In this document: positions 8,440 through 19,400 of the stretch, in pieces | Layout: every line of letters begins with the position of its first letter | How positions within the stretch are numbered: the first letter of the stretch is position 1 | NCBI GenBank assembly: GCA_010093685.1 | Contig: MU006229.1 | Coordinates: 62,001 to 126,000, forward strand | Reading direction: 5' to 3' | DNA from: Ophiobolus disseminans | Lineage: Eukaryota; Ascomycota; Dothideomycetes; Pleosporales; Phaeosphaeriaceae | DNA length: 64,000 nucleotides | The notes under the pieces: model-generated | The model's input: only the letters and a program-made list of their open reading frames with translations | Told to the model about the DNA's origin: nothing | Database searches by the model: none | Made by a program: the position numbers and the translations under genes

Positions 8440-10926
8440 CTACTCCAACACAAAACTCCCAAACTCAGTCTCAGATTTCACCCACCTCTTCAAATAAATC
8501 TCGCACACCCCAAGTCTGCGATACACCCTCTTCTCCCCCGCCCACTTCCCACTCGGCGCAACAAGCATCGCCCACAAACACGGCGGCTCCTTCGCTCGAT
8601 GCAGCGTCGCGCCCTCGCTGTCAAAGTAACTAAGTCCCTCTAGATGTATATTAAGCGCCTTAGCAGCTTCTTCGCCAAAGTCTTTGCGCCCGGGGAGATC
8701 TGTTAGCGGGGAGGAAAAGTGCATATGCGACGGACACTCGGGGACGTGTGTGGGGTTTGTAATACCAGGGGCAGCGCACGGGCAGCCGTACAACTTGCTG
8801 ACAGAGAGATGTGCACGGTAGTCGACGTTGCGGATGATTTCGGTCAGAAAACCTGCCGTACTGTGGTCGACGGAGAGAGCGATGAACTCGGCGGACGGCA
8901 TATCTGACTGTTGCAATGTGTGCAGCGAGGCGCTTTTTTTCATTCGGATGTAACCCGCGATGCGCTTGTCTTTGGTGCGGATGAGGACTAGACTCTCGTT
9001 TCGGTGCCGCATGTTTCCCGTGACGTGGGTTTTCCAACCTAGATCTAGGGTGAGGGAGCATTTTTGTGAATGCACTAATAAGAGATGTGGATGGGACAGC
9101 AGGTCCGGGTCGATTTGCTCGAACACTCCATTCTCCTCGTGGTTTTGGAAAGCTGCGTCCCAGAAGAGTCGGGGTATCGACCACCTGTCTCTTAGTCGCC
9201 TGTTGTACTCGTCTGCACTGCAATCCACATTAAGATACTGGGGCGCCTGTGAGCTGATACAGCCATGTTTCCATGCTAGTGCGGCTGCTACTCTAGCTGC
9301 ACGATTATTCGCAACGAATTGTGGCTCGGGAGTCGTTTTTGCGGGTGGAAGTGGTGACCAGGGACGGATTTTCGAGGATACAGTCCCGCCAGCAGCGATC
9401 CGACCCCAGTAGGCGAGACTGTGTACGAGATCTTCGCAGTTGGAAAACTCCACGGGGACGGTAGAGGATGTCCAAGACCATGTCGGAAACGCATCACTCG
9501 GAGTAGATGGCCGATATTCCTCGTCTAGTACTCTCGTGCTCCAAAGGATAGCACAGTCGAATTCGTCCCATGGGATTCCAAAGGACATTCGGTATCCGTA
9601 CATGGCATTCAGGAACCCAGCCGATGCACGTAGGACGTCGGTTTCCTTCGTCAGCGTTCTTTTGCTAAACTGCTCCACCAAGGAATAATCGTTGGATTTA
9701 TCGTAATACCATTTATCTCTTGCCGGCCCTTCCGATGCTACAGTTTCGTCGCCCGGTTTCCTGGGGCCAGTTAAGAGGTAGAGTCCATAGTCGGTTATAA
9801 GTAATAGCCGCCGTGATGCTATGTACTCTTGAAACGTCCAACCACGAGTCCACCACTTACTTTCTTCTAGCACAGGTTTCACATTCGGTACCGATGACAT
9901 GAGATCCAGTCCAGGTCCGATGCTTAGATGGCTTTGTCCAGCATCTCTTGCATAGCTGATACCAGCAAGCCCGTGTGAGGCACCAGCTCCACTTGCTGCG
10001 ACGAGCGTCACCGCGGCGTAGTGGTAGATAGCCGTCATCTGGTTCAACTGTTGCCACAGTTCTTCTGGTGGGGCATCTTGAACGACGCAAAGTCTATCGA
10101 CCCATAGATAGCGCTGATGTAGTCTCTGACAGACAACAATGGCATCAGAGACTGTTTGAGGTATCCGGAACTTCCGTAGTCCGCCAAGCCCTTGCAGAGC
10201 GCCAAGATTGGACATTGTGCAATGCTCCTCTTGAGTTAAATCTCCAGCCATTGGCCCCCACACATAGGATAGCGCCACGAACTCCAGACCCTCTGAAAGC
10301 CTTACGAGACACTCATCTACAACATCGATGACATACACGTTCTTGAGCTTTTGCTGGCGACGCAAAGTGGCGAAAAAGGGTCGACTGATCTCTGACGGCC
10401 AATGACTTGAGAGCCATCCTTGGAGCCAATCTGTTTCAATATACGGAGGGACGGTCTTGCCAATATAAAGATTGAGCCAAAGAAGGCTAGGAGATCGCAC
10501 CCGGATGTCGCCATTTGAGTAAGAAAAAACAATCAATTGATTTGACTCCGGTGACCCGGCGTGACCTAAGGCTTGACGTGGGCTCGTTCCGGTTTTATAG
10601 TTTGCGCACGTGACCAAGAACCGACAAAACTCACACTGCCGTGAAGCCTCGCGGTAAGGCAAAACGTCCAGCTCGAACCTCCACTCAGGATACATCATAG
10701 GGCAGCAGAGCAGTAGATGTCGAATTCGAAGGTGTCGACACAAATCGCACAGACGTAAACCATCGTATTTGTCGCACTGCGGGCGAGGGCAAGGCTCATG
10801 GAAGAACGTTTGCTTTTGAACGTCGTCTGCGGGGTCCAGAGTGTATGGTGAAGTGAGTGATATGCGGATGCCCTGCAATGGACACAGGTTACAGGGAGTG
10901 TGGGTAAGTCCCTTGGCGCGATCCAT
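8440..10926 (-). CDS. HET-domain protein (heterokaryon incompatibility type)
   Basis: Uninterrupted 828-aa frame. Residues about 1-110 hold many Cys arranged in CxxC pairs (CNLC, CDLC, CEFC), suggesting a zinc-binding module. The HET domain begins near residue 214 with FVALSYVWG, continues with LRKFRIPQTVSDAI and YLWVDRLCVVQD, and ends around YHYAAVTLVAASG and WTRGWTFQEYIASRRLL (about residue 390). The remainder (to residue 828) has no domain I recognise. HET domains trigger programmed cell death after non-self recognition in filamentous fungi (family knowledge); the partner of this protein is unknown. The long clean frame also shows that the sequence here is not error-rich. The start was chosen as the first ATG before the Cys-rich module. 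Confidence 0.9.
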   Translation of the reverse strand: MDRAKGLTHTPCNLCPLQGIRISLTSPYTLDPADDVQKQTFFHEPCPRPQCDKYDGLRLCDLCRHLRIRHLLLCCPMMYPEWRFELDVLPYREASRQCEFCRFLVTCANYKTGTSPRQALGHAGSPESNQLIVFSYSNGDIRVRSPSLLWLNLYIGKTVPPYIETDWLQGWLSSHWPSEISRPFFATLRRQQKLKNVYVIDVVDECLVRLSEGLEFVALSYVWGPMAGDLTQEEHCTMSNLGALQGLGGLRKFRIPQTVSDAIVVCQRLHQRYLWVDRLCVVQDAPPEELWQQLNQMTAIYHYAAVTLVAASGAGASHGLAGISYARDAGQSHLSIGPGLDLMSSVPNVKPVLEESKWWTRGWTFQEYIASRRLLLITDYGLYLLTGPRKPGDETVASEGPARDKWYYDKSNDYSLVEQFSKRTLTKETDVLRASAGFLNAMYGYRMSFGIPWDEFDCAILWSTRVLDEEYRPSTPSDAFPTWSWTSSTVPVEFSNCEDLVHSLAYWGRIAAGGTVSSKIRPWSPLPPAKTTPEPQFVANNRAARVAAALAWKHGCISSQAPQYLNVDCSADEYNRRLRDRWSIPRLFWDAAFQNHEENGVFEQIDPDLLSHPHLLLVHSQKCSLTLDLGWKTHVTGNMRHRNESLVLIRTKDKRIAGYIRMKKSASLHTLQQSDMPSAEFIALSVDHSTAGFLTEIIRNVDYRAHLSVSKLYGCPCAAPGITNPTHVPECPSHMHFSSPLTDLPGRKDFGEEAAKALNIHLEGLSYFDSEGATLHRAKEPPCLWAMLVAPSGKWAGEKRVYRRLGVCEIYLKRWVKSETEFGSFVLE

Positions 10927-11151
10927 TGGTGCTCGTGATGGGGAAGAAGTAAGAGGCCTTGCTGTGCGGGGTCTACCTTACGGCGAACAACCTTGGCGCT
11001 ATGCATGCCATTTCCGTGTTAGCTATCGTCTCCGCGTTGCATGAGGCTTGATCTTTATGATTCGACTTCGCCGCGGCAACAAATCTGCAGACGAAAAATT
11101 TGATGAATGGGGTATTTTTGTATACTACACCTCTGCCCAAAGGTTGAAGAT

Positions 11152-12507
11152 TTACAGCACCATACCCTCCACAGTCCCAACTGGGCGCTCGGTGATGTGA
11201 ATGCATCCGTCTACGATGCTTTGCCTAGCAGGCTCGGAGCTCACGTTTTGTCCACCCAGATACAGCAACCAAACCAACTTACTCACGCGCTTATCCCTAA
11301 CTTCGCCCAACCACGTACTCTTGCCCATTTTCTCCTTCGCGTCTTTCTGCACAACAGGTTGATACATAGCACCCAGTACACCCTGCGTATTCCTTGTCAA
11401 AATGATAACGCTGCCCTTTGGCGCCTTGCCCTTCCCCTGGAAAATGTTCTTGAACTCCTTCATAGCGAGACCGAAAGATTCGTCTGCGAACTCGCCGTCC
11501 TCGATAGGCTTAGGAAGGGAGATCTGCTTGCTCTCAGCAGCTTGAAGGCGCATGAGCTCCGCTTGTTTGCGGCGCACTTCATCAGTGCGCGAAGCGATGC
11601 CGCGCATCCAGCCGTCTTGGAGGTGCTTGAAGTCTGTGCCGCGGCAGGGGACGACGCGGAAGGCCATGTCTACTGCGCCGGTGCCTTCTTTGCTTAGGAT
11701 AGATTCCCAGATCTGGTTGCTCTTTTCGGGGTCGAGGAGCGATGTTCGGAGGTCCTCCTTTTCGCCGGGGATGAGCGCTGAGGCGGTGGGGTTAACAGTG
11801 TTTATGAGGTGGTTTTGCAGTTTGCCGATGTCTGCTGTCTTGACATATAGGCCGACGACGTAGACTTGTACACGGAGGAAGGAGACCTTGCGGATGCCGA
11901 GGCCGAGTAGCTGGTACTCTGCGTCGCTGCCGACCTGTTCTGGGCCGGTGGTGTCTGTGGGAAGGCGGATGGTGCGCGGGAAGTAGGGGACATATGACGT
12001 TCCGGTCTCAACAAGCTCGATAGCATCGGCGTCCGATGCCTGTGGGTTGTCGGAGTCTTTTGGCGCAGCAATGATCTTGTCGCCTGCTGCAATCACGACC
12101 TGCTTGCCCTGAAATTCCTCTGCTGCCTTCCGCGGGGCATCGTTCTTGGTTGGTGGTCCCACAACCATGTCTATGATTCCTCTACTAGCGCTCTCATCCT
12201 TCTTCTTAATATCCTCCTCTAGCGGCACATCCCATAATCGGACGAGGAATATGGGCGCAATCATGGACAGTGCAGCACCTAGTGCTAGCCAGTTTCGCTT
12301 CCGTATGGCCTCTGCTCTTCGCACTGCATCTGCGCGGTGCACCGACACGAACTCTTCGCTCGCATGTTGAGCGCCCATGATGGGGTATTTCTTCGGCGCT
12401 GCATATCGCGAGGTATTGCGCCACTGTGGATTCGACCGAAGGGGTGCAGGTGGCGTATGAAGACACTGGAAGGTAGGCCGACGGGCAGCAAGTCGCAGGG
12501 CGTTCAT
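11152..12507 (-). CDS. AIM18: Altered inheritance of mitochondria protein 18-like (chalcone isomerase fold)
   Basis: 451 aa from the ATG at 12505-12507 (MNALRLAARRPTFQCLHTPP). The frame is open further upstream, but the Arg-rich, amphipathic start fits a mitochondrial presequence. A single membrane helix, WLALGAALSMIAPIFLVRLW, lies near residues 80-100. The chalcone-isomerase-like domain spans about 180-440, with LLGLGIRKVSFLRVQVYVVG, MAFRVVPCRGTDFKHLQDGW and ESFGLAMKEFKNIFQGKGKA. Fungal Aim18/Aim46 proteins are mitochondrial inner-membrane CHI-fold proteins without known isomerase activity. It is divergent from NSE3, starts about 200 bp apart. Confidence 0.88.
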   Translation of the reverse strand: MNALRLAARRPTFQCLHTPPAPLRSNPQWRNTSRYAAPKKYPIMGAQHASEEFVSVHRADAVRRAEAIRKRNWLALGAALSMIAPIFLVRLWDVPLEEDIKKKDESASRGIIDMVVGPPTKNDAPRKAAEEFQGKQVVIAAGDKIIAAPKDSDNPQASDADAIELVETGTSYVPYFPRTIRLPTDTTGPEQVGSDAEYQLLGLGIRKVSFLRVQVYVVGLYVKTADIGKLQNHLINTVNPTASALIPGEKEDLRTSLLDPEKSNQIWESILSKEGTGAVDMAFRVVPCRGTDFKHLQDGWMRGIASRTDEVRRKQAELMRLQAAESKQISLPKPIEDGEFADESFGLAMKEFKNIFQGKGKAPKGSVIILTRNTQGVLGAMYQPVVQKDAKEKMGKSTWLGEVRDKRVSKLVWLLYLGGQNVSSEPARQSIVDGCIHITERPVGTVEGMVL

Positions 12508-12704
12508 GGTGGGCGCATTGGCTGAGATGCAACTTGGTGAAGGTGAAGGTGGTGGTGATGGATGATGTCGGCGCCAAGCAATCACTTAGCGCGGGCAAGT
12601 TTCCGGGCGCGTCGACGCGTCTCAGCCCTACCGAAGTGCAATCGACAATTCCAGACCTCGAAAGTCCCTCATTACTGCACCTACTCCACAATCACACAGA
12701 AGTA

Positions 12705-13772
12705 ATGCCTCCACGGTTAAGCAGACGGCGAGGAGTGAGTATATTGATTTCATATTGCTATTCGATACTAACTTTCCAGGCCGATGAGGAAGCCACCCCC
12801 ACCCAACGAAGAAGGCGCGATGACACCCCCGAAGAGGATGAGGATGTCGACATGGAAGACGACGAGCAAGAGTCCGGAAGTGGCAGTGTTGAACAGTTAT
12901 CAAAGGGTTTGGTCAGATATGCGATCTCCTGCGAGCATTCACGCAAGCCCATCAAGCGTCAAGACATCAACGAGAAGGGTGAGATCAGTTCGAGATCTGA
13001 CAAGGCCGCACTAACAACATCAGTACTCGGTTCTCACACACGACTGTTCAAAGACGTCTTCAGCCGCGCCAACGCCGAACTCAAGGATGTCTTCGGCATG
13101 GAGCTGGTAGAGCTCCCTAAAGCAGAAAGGGTGACGGTCCGACAAAAGCGCGGTATGCCTCTCACTCGTCTCTCACCATGATCGACCCTGACGTGTACAG
13201 CTGCCAACGCATCGGAGTCGCAGGGCAAGTCGAGCAACCTCTGGGTGTTGCAGACGACCCTGCCCGACCAGTATCGCCTTCCCGACATCATCGGGCCCTC
13301 GAGACCACTTCCAGATGACGAACTCAACAAGGAAGACTCGTACGTCGGACTGTACACCATGACCATCGCTCTCATCACCATAGCCGGAGGCAAGATACCC
13401 GAGGGCAAGCTGGACCGCGCACTGCGGCGCATGAACGCAGACCAGTCCACGCCCATGGGCAGTAAGGACAAGACGCTTGCGCTCATGGCCAAGGATGGGT
13501 ATATTGTGGCCGTCAAGGAGGACGAGGCTGTCGACTACATCATCGGTCCGCGGGGGAAGGTGGAGGTCGGGCACAACGGGTTCGCGAATCTCGTCAGGAT
13601 GCTGTACGGGGAGGAGCAAGACCAGGAGGAACTGGAGAAGCGCATCGAGCGGACGCTAAACATTGCCGATGCCTTCAATAATAGTGGAGTGCCGGTGGAG
13701 TCTGCACCCGCTGCGTCGCAAACAGCTGGGCGAAAGCGTGGACGACCGAGACGGGATGAAGATAGCGACTGA
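12705..13772 (+). CDS. NSE3: MAGE-domain subunit of the SMC5/6 complex
   Basis: Spliced model join(12705..12734, 12780..12978, 13024..13152, 13201..13772), 309 aa. The introns are 45-48 bp; the second has a textbook CACTAAC branch site and rejoins INEK to VLGSHTRLFK. A basic/acidic disordered N terminus (about 1-50) precedes the MAGE homology domain (about 55-270), with LSKGLVRYAISCEHSRKPI, LWVLQTTLPDQYRLPD, SYVGLYTMTIALITIAGGKI and GPRGKVEVG. The tail GRKRGRPRRDEDSD has an AT-hook-like GRP core. Nse3 with Nse1 and Nse4 forms the kleisin-bridging subcomplex of SMC5/6 in DNA repair. The second intron is a multiple of three without a stop, so an unspliced reading looks open but lacks family support. 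Confidence 0.88.
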
Positions 13773-14224
13773 TATGAAATGAGACGAAGCTGTTCGTGAA
13801 ATGGCGGTGGTTGGCGGGCGTTCTATTTGTGGAACTCGGGGGAGTCGAGGTTGCATCATCGCCCCATCGCAACAACCTGAGGAACTGACTGCCCCGAGCT
13901 CCAGCAACCATGATGCAGTGCTGGAGGTAATTATGATGGCAGCACCGCAGCGTGCATATGGCGGTCTGGACAGTGTGCAGAATTTGTCAGCGTGACCACT
14001 TGCAGGGCGTGTCGAGGTCAAGCGCGCTGTGCTCGCCCCTCCTGCGCGCCAAGCTGAACGATCGAATCGCAGCTGCGGCTCATTTTCTACCCCAACCGCC
14101 GCCGTGCCTCTCTCCTCCTCTGCAACCCTCGCCGCCTCGCCATCCCCATCATCGGCCGTCCCGCAATGCCTGCTTGCTTCTGCCGGCTTTGAGTGCAGAC
14201 GACCGCGCAACCGTGACCGTGACG
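13773..14224. promoter_or_regulatory. NSE3-SPP1 intergenic and SPP1 5' leader
   Basis: About 450 bp. The SPP1 frame is open upstream of its likely start as far as 13952, but those 91 codons read as low-complexity Pro/Ser/Leu with a CT-rich leader from about 14085 to 14200, typical of a fungal 5' UTR. No separate gene seen. Confidence 0.4.
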
Positions 14225-16474
14225 ATGAGCAGCATCGACTCCCTCCTCAACCACGAGCCCCGGGCGGCGGCAGAGAGGCGCCCGTCGCAGCCGCACTTCA
14301 CGCAGACGACCACGTACGAAGCCGCCGACGCCCTCACCACGCTGGCGACGCTGGGCAGCGGCCAGCAGTATGCCCCGGCCCCCGCGCGCGAGCTGCCCTC
14401 GCCCACGGCCTACTCGAACGCGCCGCGCCGGTCCAGCAGCTTCGGCTCACACCACGCGCCCGTCGAGCCGTCGCCGCCCGTCGAGGAGCCCCCGGTGCAC
14501 TCGCCCACGCTCGACCACTACCACCATGGCTCCAAGTCGCCCGAGGAGCAGAAGCGCCGCCAATCGCTGATGTCGCGTTCGTCGCCGGCCTCGGTCTTGG
14601 CCCCGATACAAAATTTGTCCTCGGCGCTGCAGGAGCAGGTCGCGGATGAGCGGCCGTCGTCGATGCCGATTGGCGAGCTTGTGTCTCAGATTGCGCCCGC
14701 GTCGTCGAGTGAGGCGGGTAGAGACAATACGCAGGACCGCGAGCCGGCCTTTGTGTGCGGCGAGCCTAGCACGTCACAGGTCCGCAAGCCCGAATCCCCA
14801 GCTAGCACCCCCTACAATTCACACCCGGGCGATGCGCAATTGCCTTCGCCACCGTCCTTCATCAAGGACGAGCCCTCTGGCACGCCGAGCGAGTCAACTC
14901 CCGCCATCAACACGTCGCAATTGGACCGACGGAACTCGACAGCCGACAGCATGGACATGGACACGCTCAAGGCGCTGGAAATTGCAAAGCAGGCCGACCT
15001 CGGACTGCGAACCAAGAGGACGGCCAGCGTTGCCGACAGTCTGCCCTCTCCCATCGACACCAAGGCGCCGGCGCTGCCCTCCAAGAAACGACCCGCGCCA
15101 TCGTCAGCCACGGGGCTCAAGAAGAAGGGCACCGCAAAGGCATTGAAGCCGTCCAAGAAGCGCAAGCTCGACCCCGAAGACCCCAACGCACGTTCCGTCA
15201 CACCCACCTCGCGAGCCAAGTCCAGCAAGAGCGGGAAGAAGGGCTCACAAGCCGGCACACCAGGCCTCGAGTCGTCACCCGCCCCCGACAACTCCTCACA
15301 GGTGCACGCCTCGGACGACGAGGGCGAGTCTTCAGAGGACCACAACCTATACTGCCTGTGCAAAAAGCCTGACAACCACAAGTGGATGATCGGGTGCGAC
15401 GGCGGATGCGACGACTGGTTTCACGGGGACTGCGTTAACATGAAGCAGGCCGACGAGGAGCTGGTGGACAAATTTATATGCCCCGGCTGTGAAGAGCGAG
15501 GAAAAGGACATACCACGTGGAAGCCAATGTGCCGGCGAGATGGCTGTCGAAAGCCGGCCCGGCTGATCAAAGACCGCGAGAGCAAGTACTGCACAGACGC
15601 TTGCGGCATCCTCTTCATGAACGAACAGCTGCAACGGACAGCGGGCGCAAAAGGTGCGAACGGAACAAAAGACAAGTCGAAAAAGGCCAAGAAGAAGGGT
15701 ACGAAGACCGAAGAAGGCGAGGGCGAAGAGGAAGAGCCGACGCCGCTGGGTGGTGTATTGCGATCAAAAGACCTCAAAGCGCTCGTCGACGCATCACCCA
15801 ACATCCAAACCTTCAAGAATCTCGGCACCGGCGTTCTCACACCCCCGCAAACCGCCTCACCAAACCGCATAACGTTCGACGGACCAAACCACATCGACGG
15901 CTTCGGCTTCACCGCCAGCGAAACGCAGCGCCTAAACGCCCTCCACAACGAAAAGTCCCAACTAAAAGACCGACTAGAAGTGCTTAAAGACCGCGAAAAG
16001 TTCGTCAGCATGATCAAAGAACAAGCCGCCCGCGTCGCCGAGCGCGAGAAAATCAAAATGAAGGAATTTTGCGGCTACGACTCGCGCCTCGCCTGGTCAG
16101 ACGCAGAGTTCCTGCACTGGCGCAACACCAAGCACGGCCGCGCGGCGTTCAAACACAGCACGCTGTCTCCCACACCCGAACAAGTCGCTTCCATGCCCGG
16201 CGCCGATGCGGAGGCTGAGGCCAAAGAGGCTGTGTGTTTGAAGAAACGCTGCCCCAAGCACGTCCAGTGGCAGAAACTCAATCTCCAGGACGCGCGCTTC
16301 GAGGAATTGGAAGTCGTGGAGGCGATTCGCGAATGTGAGAAGGAAGAGAAGTCTGTGCGAGAGAGGGCGAGACGGAGAGGCGCGAAGGACGCTATGGCGA
16401 GGGAACTCACGGCTGGCGATGGATCGAACGAGGAAAGGAATCGTGAGGGCTGGGCGGAGGTTGTTGCGTCGTAG
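14225..16474 (+). CDS. SPP1: PHD-finger subunit of the Set1/COMPASS complex (Spp1/Cps40-like)
   Basis: 749 aa from the ATG at 14225 (MSSIDSLLNHEP). A long disordered Ser/Pro-rich N terminus with several basic patches (about 1-370) precedes a PHD finger at about 374-425: LYCLCKKPDNHKWMIGCDGG, then CDDWFHGDCVNM and ICPGCEE. A second Cys cluster, MCRRDGCRKPARLI with SKYCTDACG, follows at about 435-465, as in Spp1/CXXC1 proteins. The C-terminal part has a coiled-coil-like segment (LNALHNEKSQLKDRLEVLKD) and more Cys/His near CPKHVQWQKL. Spp1 reads H3K4 methylation and anchors COMPASS. Downstream of NSE3 on the same strand. Confidence 0.88.
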   Translation: MSSIDSLLNHEPRAAAERRPSQPHFTQTTTYEAADALTTLATLGSGQQYAPAPARELPSPTAYSNAPRRSSSFGSHHAPVEPSPPVEEPPVHSPTLDHYHHGSKSPEEQKRRQSLMSRSSPASVLAPIQNLSSALQEQVADERPSSMPIGELVSQIAPASSSEAGRDNTQDREPAFVCGEPSTSQVRKPESPASTPYNSHPGDAQLPSPPSFIKDEPSGTPSESTPAINTSQLDRRNSTADSMDMDTLKALEIAKQADLGLRTKRTASVADSLPSPIDTKAPALPSKKRPAPSSATGLKKKGTAKALKPSKKRKLDPEDPNARSVTPTSRAKSSKSGKKGSQAGTPGLESSPAPDNSSQVHASDDEGESSEDHNLYCLCKKPDNHKWMIGCDGGCDDWFHGDCVNMKQADEELVDKFICPGCEERGKGHTTWKPMCRRDGCRKPARLIKDRESKYCTDACGILFMNEQLQRTAGAKGANGTKDKSKKAKKKGTKTEEGEGEEEEPTPLGGVLRSKDLKALVDASPNIQTFKNLGTGVLTPPQTASPNRITFDGPNHIDGFGFTASETQRLNALHNEKSQLKDRLEVLKDREKFVSMIKEQAARVAEREKIKMKEFCGYDSRLAWSDAEFLHWRNTKHGRAAFKHSTLSPTPEQVASMPGADAEAEAKEAVCLKKRCPKHVQWQKLNLQDARFEELEVVEAIRECEKEEKSVRERARRRGAKDAMARELTAGDGSNEERNREGWAEVVAS

Positions 16475-19400
16475 CATCGTGGACGAGGATGAGCGCTTGG
16501 ATAGGACAAGCGAGAGGAGATATATACCCCCGCTTTTTTGCTTTTACTTTGGTTGGTTTGAACGGCGTATCGACAAGGAAAAGGGATAAAAGGAGGACAC
16601 TTTTCCATCACGCAACTCGATTTTTCATCATCGTCATTTGTAGCTACCTTTGATATTTGGGCTCAGGCTTGATCGACAGTTGCGGGCGGGCTTTGGCTAC
16701 ATTACACTGCACTGCACGAGCGAAGATAGGCGAGAGATTATATGCTAAGGGGGGTTTTAATGACTATTTATACTAACACACTACTATCTTCTTCGCAATT
16801 ACTTAGTTCGTGAAACCTCATCACTCCCCCTTCACCTCACGATATTTCTAGCTACCTTAGACTAGCTTGCCTTGTACAAGGTTGCTGCCAACCAGGGTTT
16901 TTATTAGAGCGCGAGTGATTTATAAGAGTGGCGGTGCGGTTGTGCGAGATTAGCGACATGGGGATAAGGGCTTGATGTTGGGTGGATAGGAGAGAGGCGG
17001 AGGCTTGGGTAGCGATGCGGTGGTGGGGATTTGGATTTTGGGGGATGGTGGTGGAGATAGATTGGTTAGAAGGATGTGCAGTTTGGAATAGGAAGTAGGG
17101 AGGAGGGATGATGGGTTGGACTGGGAATGTAGATGTGGGTGAGATTGGGTGTTTGAGTGGGTGTGTAGGATACGTTCACATACAAGAGTATATAATAGTA
17201 CGATTCATTCAAGGAACATTCGACGTATCGCGGTATGTTTGTATATACTTGACGCTGTTGTATGTAGCTAATGATAGGTAAGTTGCTGTACGTATAGAAG
17301 AGCGAGATATACTGAGTTAGCGACGATTGCTTTTAATGTTAGAGAGCATGAGTAGCCTGTGAGCACTTCTTTCAAAAGATAGGCTAATTACTTCAACGCA
17401 GCTGCAGATGCAAGATATCTACATAAGTTAATATCGAAGATTCAGAACACGTTGCTTAGGATAGTTTGGAAATAGCTGGCTTCAAACAGGCGCACTTAAA
17501 TACCGATGTCAAACCTCCCGAGGTCTCTCTTGTCTCTTGTATATACACCTTTCTCTTACGTAGGATTGAAGAATAGGTATTTGTTAGAACGCTTCACGTT
17601 TATTAGTTCACTTTCGCCCCAAAATCGTGTACTTTGTTGAGAACATGTGGGTCCAGTCCAGGTTGGTAGAAGGAAGGGCCGTAGTGCCTACTGTGTGAGG
17701 GAGGCACGGCTGACTGCAGCATCCTTGTTCCTGTCTATGGGAACGCGACGACACGGAACAACACGATAGTCAATACAATACGTTGCAGCCACCCCACCTT
17801 GTCCCTCCTCCCACTCGTTTATCCAAGGTAGTCATACTACCAGAGGGACCTTGTTCCAATATGCTTATTCTTTTAATTTTACGCTAGTACACAGAACGCT
17901 TTCTATGTACGCGAAAGTATAACACCGCGATTAATCCACGCGGACAACATCAGGAAATACACTAGATGCTCAAAGGGCTGAAGTCGGCAATGTAGATAAT
18001 TAAAGGCATTACTTAATGCAGGACAAGATACATATATAGTAGAATACTTTTTCTCCAAGTTAAGTTGTTATACATTAGACAAAATTCTGCGTTCAAACTA
18101 GCACTATTTACACTTCCCCCATGCCCTAATAATGGAAACTGTATCCGGGCATATCGGGGAAAATGCCGGTCCTAGGAGCAGTGCTAGCGTATTGCGTAGA
18201 GCGTGTTGATAATGATGACTATTAACATAAGGAGGTTGTATGTGACGAGATTGAAGATTGGTAGAGGTTTGTGATCTCGGAAGATGTGATCTTTACGCAT
18301 TTTGTGTCTAGGTGTACTCCATGTATTTGATGTACTTTGCGCGGAGAATATACTGAGCGTGTACAGACCTATGCGATGGAACTTGCAACCTTCGCAGACG
18401 CGCATGAAATAACGTAGGATATCGCATCATGTCAAATACAGCAAGAAATCATCATCAAAGTATACCAGCACCAGGCAGAAACAGGTCATCACAGTATGCC
18501 GAATAGAGCATGAGATAAGTCATCACATACCACCCATATACCTCTCCATCGTCATCGGTGTACATCACCTCCCCAGCCTCAACGCCGGTCCTCCTCAGAC
18601 CGCATCCCACGCACCCACCTACCTATAACATCTCCTACAGCTGCAATCCACCACATTAACCTAGCGGTGTAAAGCTCTCTACCCACCCACGAACCCGGTT
18701 CACACCCTCCCTCAACCCACAAAGGAGTCACACGGAACGAGCCTCCCGCCGCAACACTGACTACATGTTTCACGTGCTGACTGTACCTCCCGTATCTCTC
18801 GTAAGCCTCACCGGACGGGAAGCGCGGGAAGGCCCACACCAACAACGTGGCCCTATCCGTCCCACCATGCTGGCGAAGCAAGCCACCAACAAGGCCCTGC
18901 TGAGGTAAGTTGGTTTGCATGCGACGGGCATGCCGACGCTACTTGTTGCATGCGACAATGCGCTGAGGGTGGTCATCCTCGACAACGGGAAGGGTGTGGG
19001 AAAGTAATCGCAAAAAGCTGTAGGGCTGAGAAGATGGGACCGGATATTGGAATCTGCGTAATTTGCTGTTTTGGGAAATGTGTGATCCCGAGGACCTGAG
19101 ATGCAGCGACCAAAGAAGAAAGCGAAACGAGAGCTGCAAGTGAGACGACGCAGACTGGCTCAACGCTGCATACGGGGAACATTTGAGAAAGGTGCCGATG
19201 TGCCAGGACATGGGCCAGTTGTGAGGTGCAGCTACTTGACCGATATGCATGTCTGCGTAGATCTATAGGCTCCTCCTATTCTCGCGGCGAAGGAAACAAA
19301 GTCCCGTTTGGGACGCTGGCGCAACGTAAGGCTGCGGAAGGCGTATTTATGGATGCGCGGAGGAAACTTTAACGTGCCGCCACCGTATCGATAGCGCCTA

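Noticed and set aside
13952..14224. 91-codon upstream extension of the SPP1 frame
   Set aside because: Low-complexity, leader-like C/T-rich DNA; no family resemblance; the ATG at 14225 fits better.
16900..17160. G-rich stretch considered as telomere-like or quadruplex array
   Set aside because: No regular repeat unit; irregular G-rich DNA only.
18579..18920. 113-codon minus-strand frame with Trp-rich end
   Set aside because: No known motif, no promoter or intron support; overlaps other chance frames.
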